Program-made: the position numbers and the translations under genes
Shown here: one piece after another, positions 32,170 to 32,484 of the stretch
Position numbering within the stretch: the first letter of the stretch is position 1
Layout of the letters: every line of letters starts with the position of its first letter
Source: an uncultured Chlorobiaceae bacterium
GTDB lineage: Bacteria > Bacteroidota > Chlorobiia > Chlorobiales > Chlorobiaceae
Assembly (NCBI GenBank): GCA_903840935.1
Contig: CAIMHT010000007.1
Span: forward strand, 1 to 32,484
Reading direction: 5' to 3'
Length of the DNA: 32,484 nt
The notes under the pieces: model-generated
What the model was told of the DNA's origin: nothing
Database searches by the model: none
The model's input: the letters and a program-made list of their open reading frames with translations, nothing else

Positions 32170-32484
32170 ATGAAAAAATCCATCTGGCTTGCCGCAGGTG
32201 TTGCAGGAATGCTTCTCGGTAGCCCCATTGCCGATGTTGAAGGCGCTGTTAATGTTCAGATTCATTCACGGAATGGACATTCGTTTGTGCTTGAGTCGCG
32301 CCCTAATTTTATCATGCTGCCTGAACAAGGATTTTCAGTTGCTGTCGGGAGCCCGTACGATATCGTATTCTACGGTAACCGCTACTATATAAACCAGAAC
32401 GGTGCCTGGTATCGTTCTTCAAGCTACCGCGGTCCCTGGAGTTTTATCAAAACGAAACATCTCCCGTCCCAGATCAGAAGACAT
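32170..32484 (+). CDS. Exported hypothetical protein (5' part, runs off window)
   Basis: The ATG at 32170 has AGGAG seven bases upstream and the frame is open for 105 codons to the end. It has a signal peptide (KKSIWLAAGVAGMLLGSPIA), then a polar region and the motif SPYDIVFYGNRYYINQNGAW followed by YRSSSYRGPWSF and LPSQIRRH. Similar aromatic YG..YY...G.WYR....GPW segments occur in small exported proteins of unknown function in Chlorobi and Deltaproteobacteria. The C-terminus is not visible. Confidence 0.8.
   Translation, partial: MKKSIWLAAGVAGMLLGSPIADVEGAVNVQIHSRNGHSFVLESRPNFIMLPEQGFSVAVGSPYDIVFYGNRYYINQNGAWYRSSSYRGPWSFIKTKHLPSQIRRH

Overview
The window comes from a green sulfur bacterium (Chlorobiaceae; Chlorobium/Pelodictyon-like). 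The strongest evidence is a family of secreted cytochromes c with the CxxCH ... MGAPK.GD ... WAPRI ... MPAKGG pattern of chlorobial cytochrome c-555. Moderate GC, the gene types and the many Shine-Dalgarno-led genes agree with this. No rRNA, tRNA, CRISPR array, phage or insertion sequence was found.

Left end, 1-6818 (+): a probable potassium-homeostasis and signalling module. It holds the 3' part of an NtrC-type sigma-54 activator, a KimA-like APC-superfamily transporter, a KinB-like histidine kinase, a 30-residue membrane peptide too short for usual gene calling, and a KdpD-like protein. The last has the KdpD sensor and USP domains but carries a PTS EIIA domain where the kinase should be. 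No KdpABC pump is visible. This is the most novel-looking part of the window.

6987-13087: leuA preceded by a leucine-rich leader peptide and an intrinsic terminator (a textbook attenuator); a ZnuABC-like metal ABC transporter with overlapping genes; a convergent Pmp3/UPF0057 gene; a doubtful basic ORF; and a glycerophosphodiester phosphodiesterase.

13119-23177 (- strand): three probable transcription units. (i) proC-batD. (ii) Two tandem cytochrome c-555 paralogues ending at a strong terminator. (iii) A seven-gene chain tsaD-yajC-carA-class V aminotransferase-TPR/BatC-like-B12 radical SAM-diheme c-555-like lipoprotein, with 4-bp overlaps or short gaps and a strong terminator.

23201-26375 (+): a small membrane protein, MoxR ATPase, DUF58 protein and BatD-like membrane protein. 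With batD and the BatC-like gene, most of a Bat/MoxR system is present but split over three loci; no BatA/BatB von Willebrand proteins are seen here.

26419-32484 (+): accessory-looking region. It holds an exported protein with 16 kinesin-light-chain-type TPRs, two DUF1566-type exported proteins (the first apparently truncated), a lone sulfate-binding protein, a remnant of a winged-helix regulator, a long gene-poor stretch, an lmo0937-family membrane protein broken by one extra G in a G8 run, and a partial exported protein running off the end.
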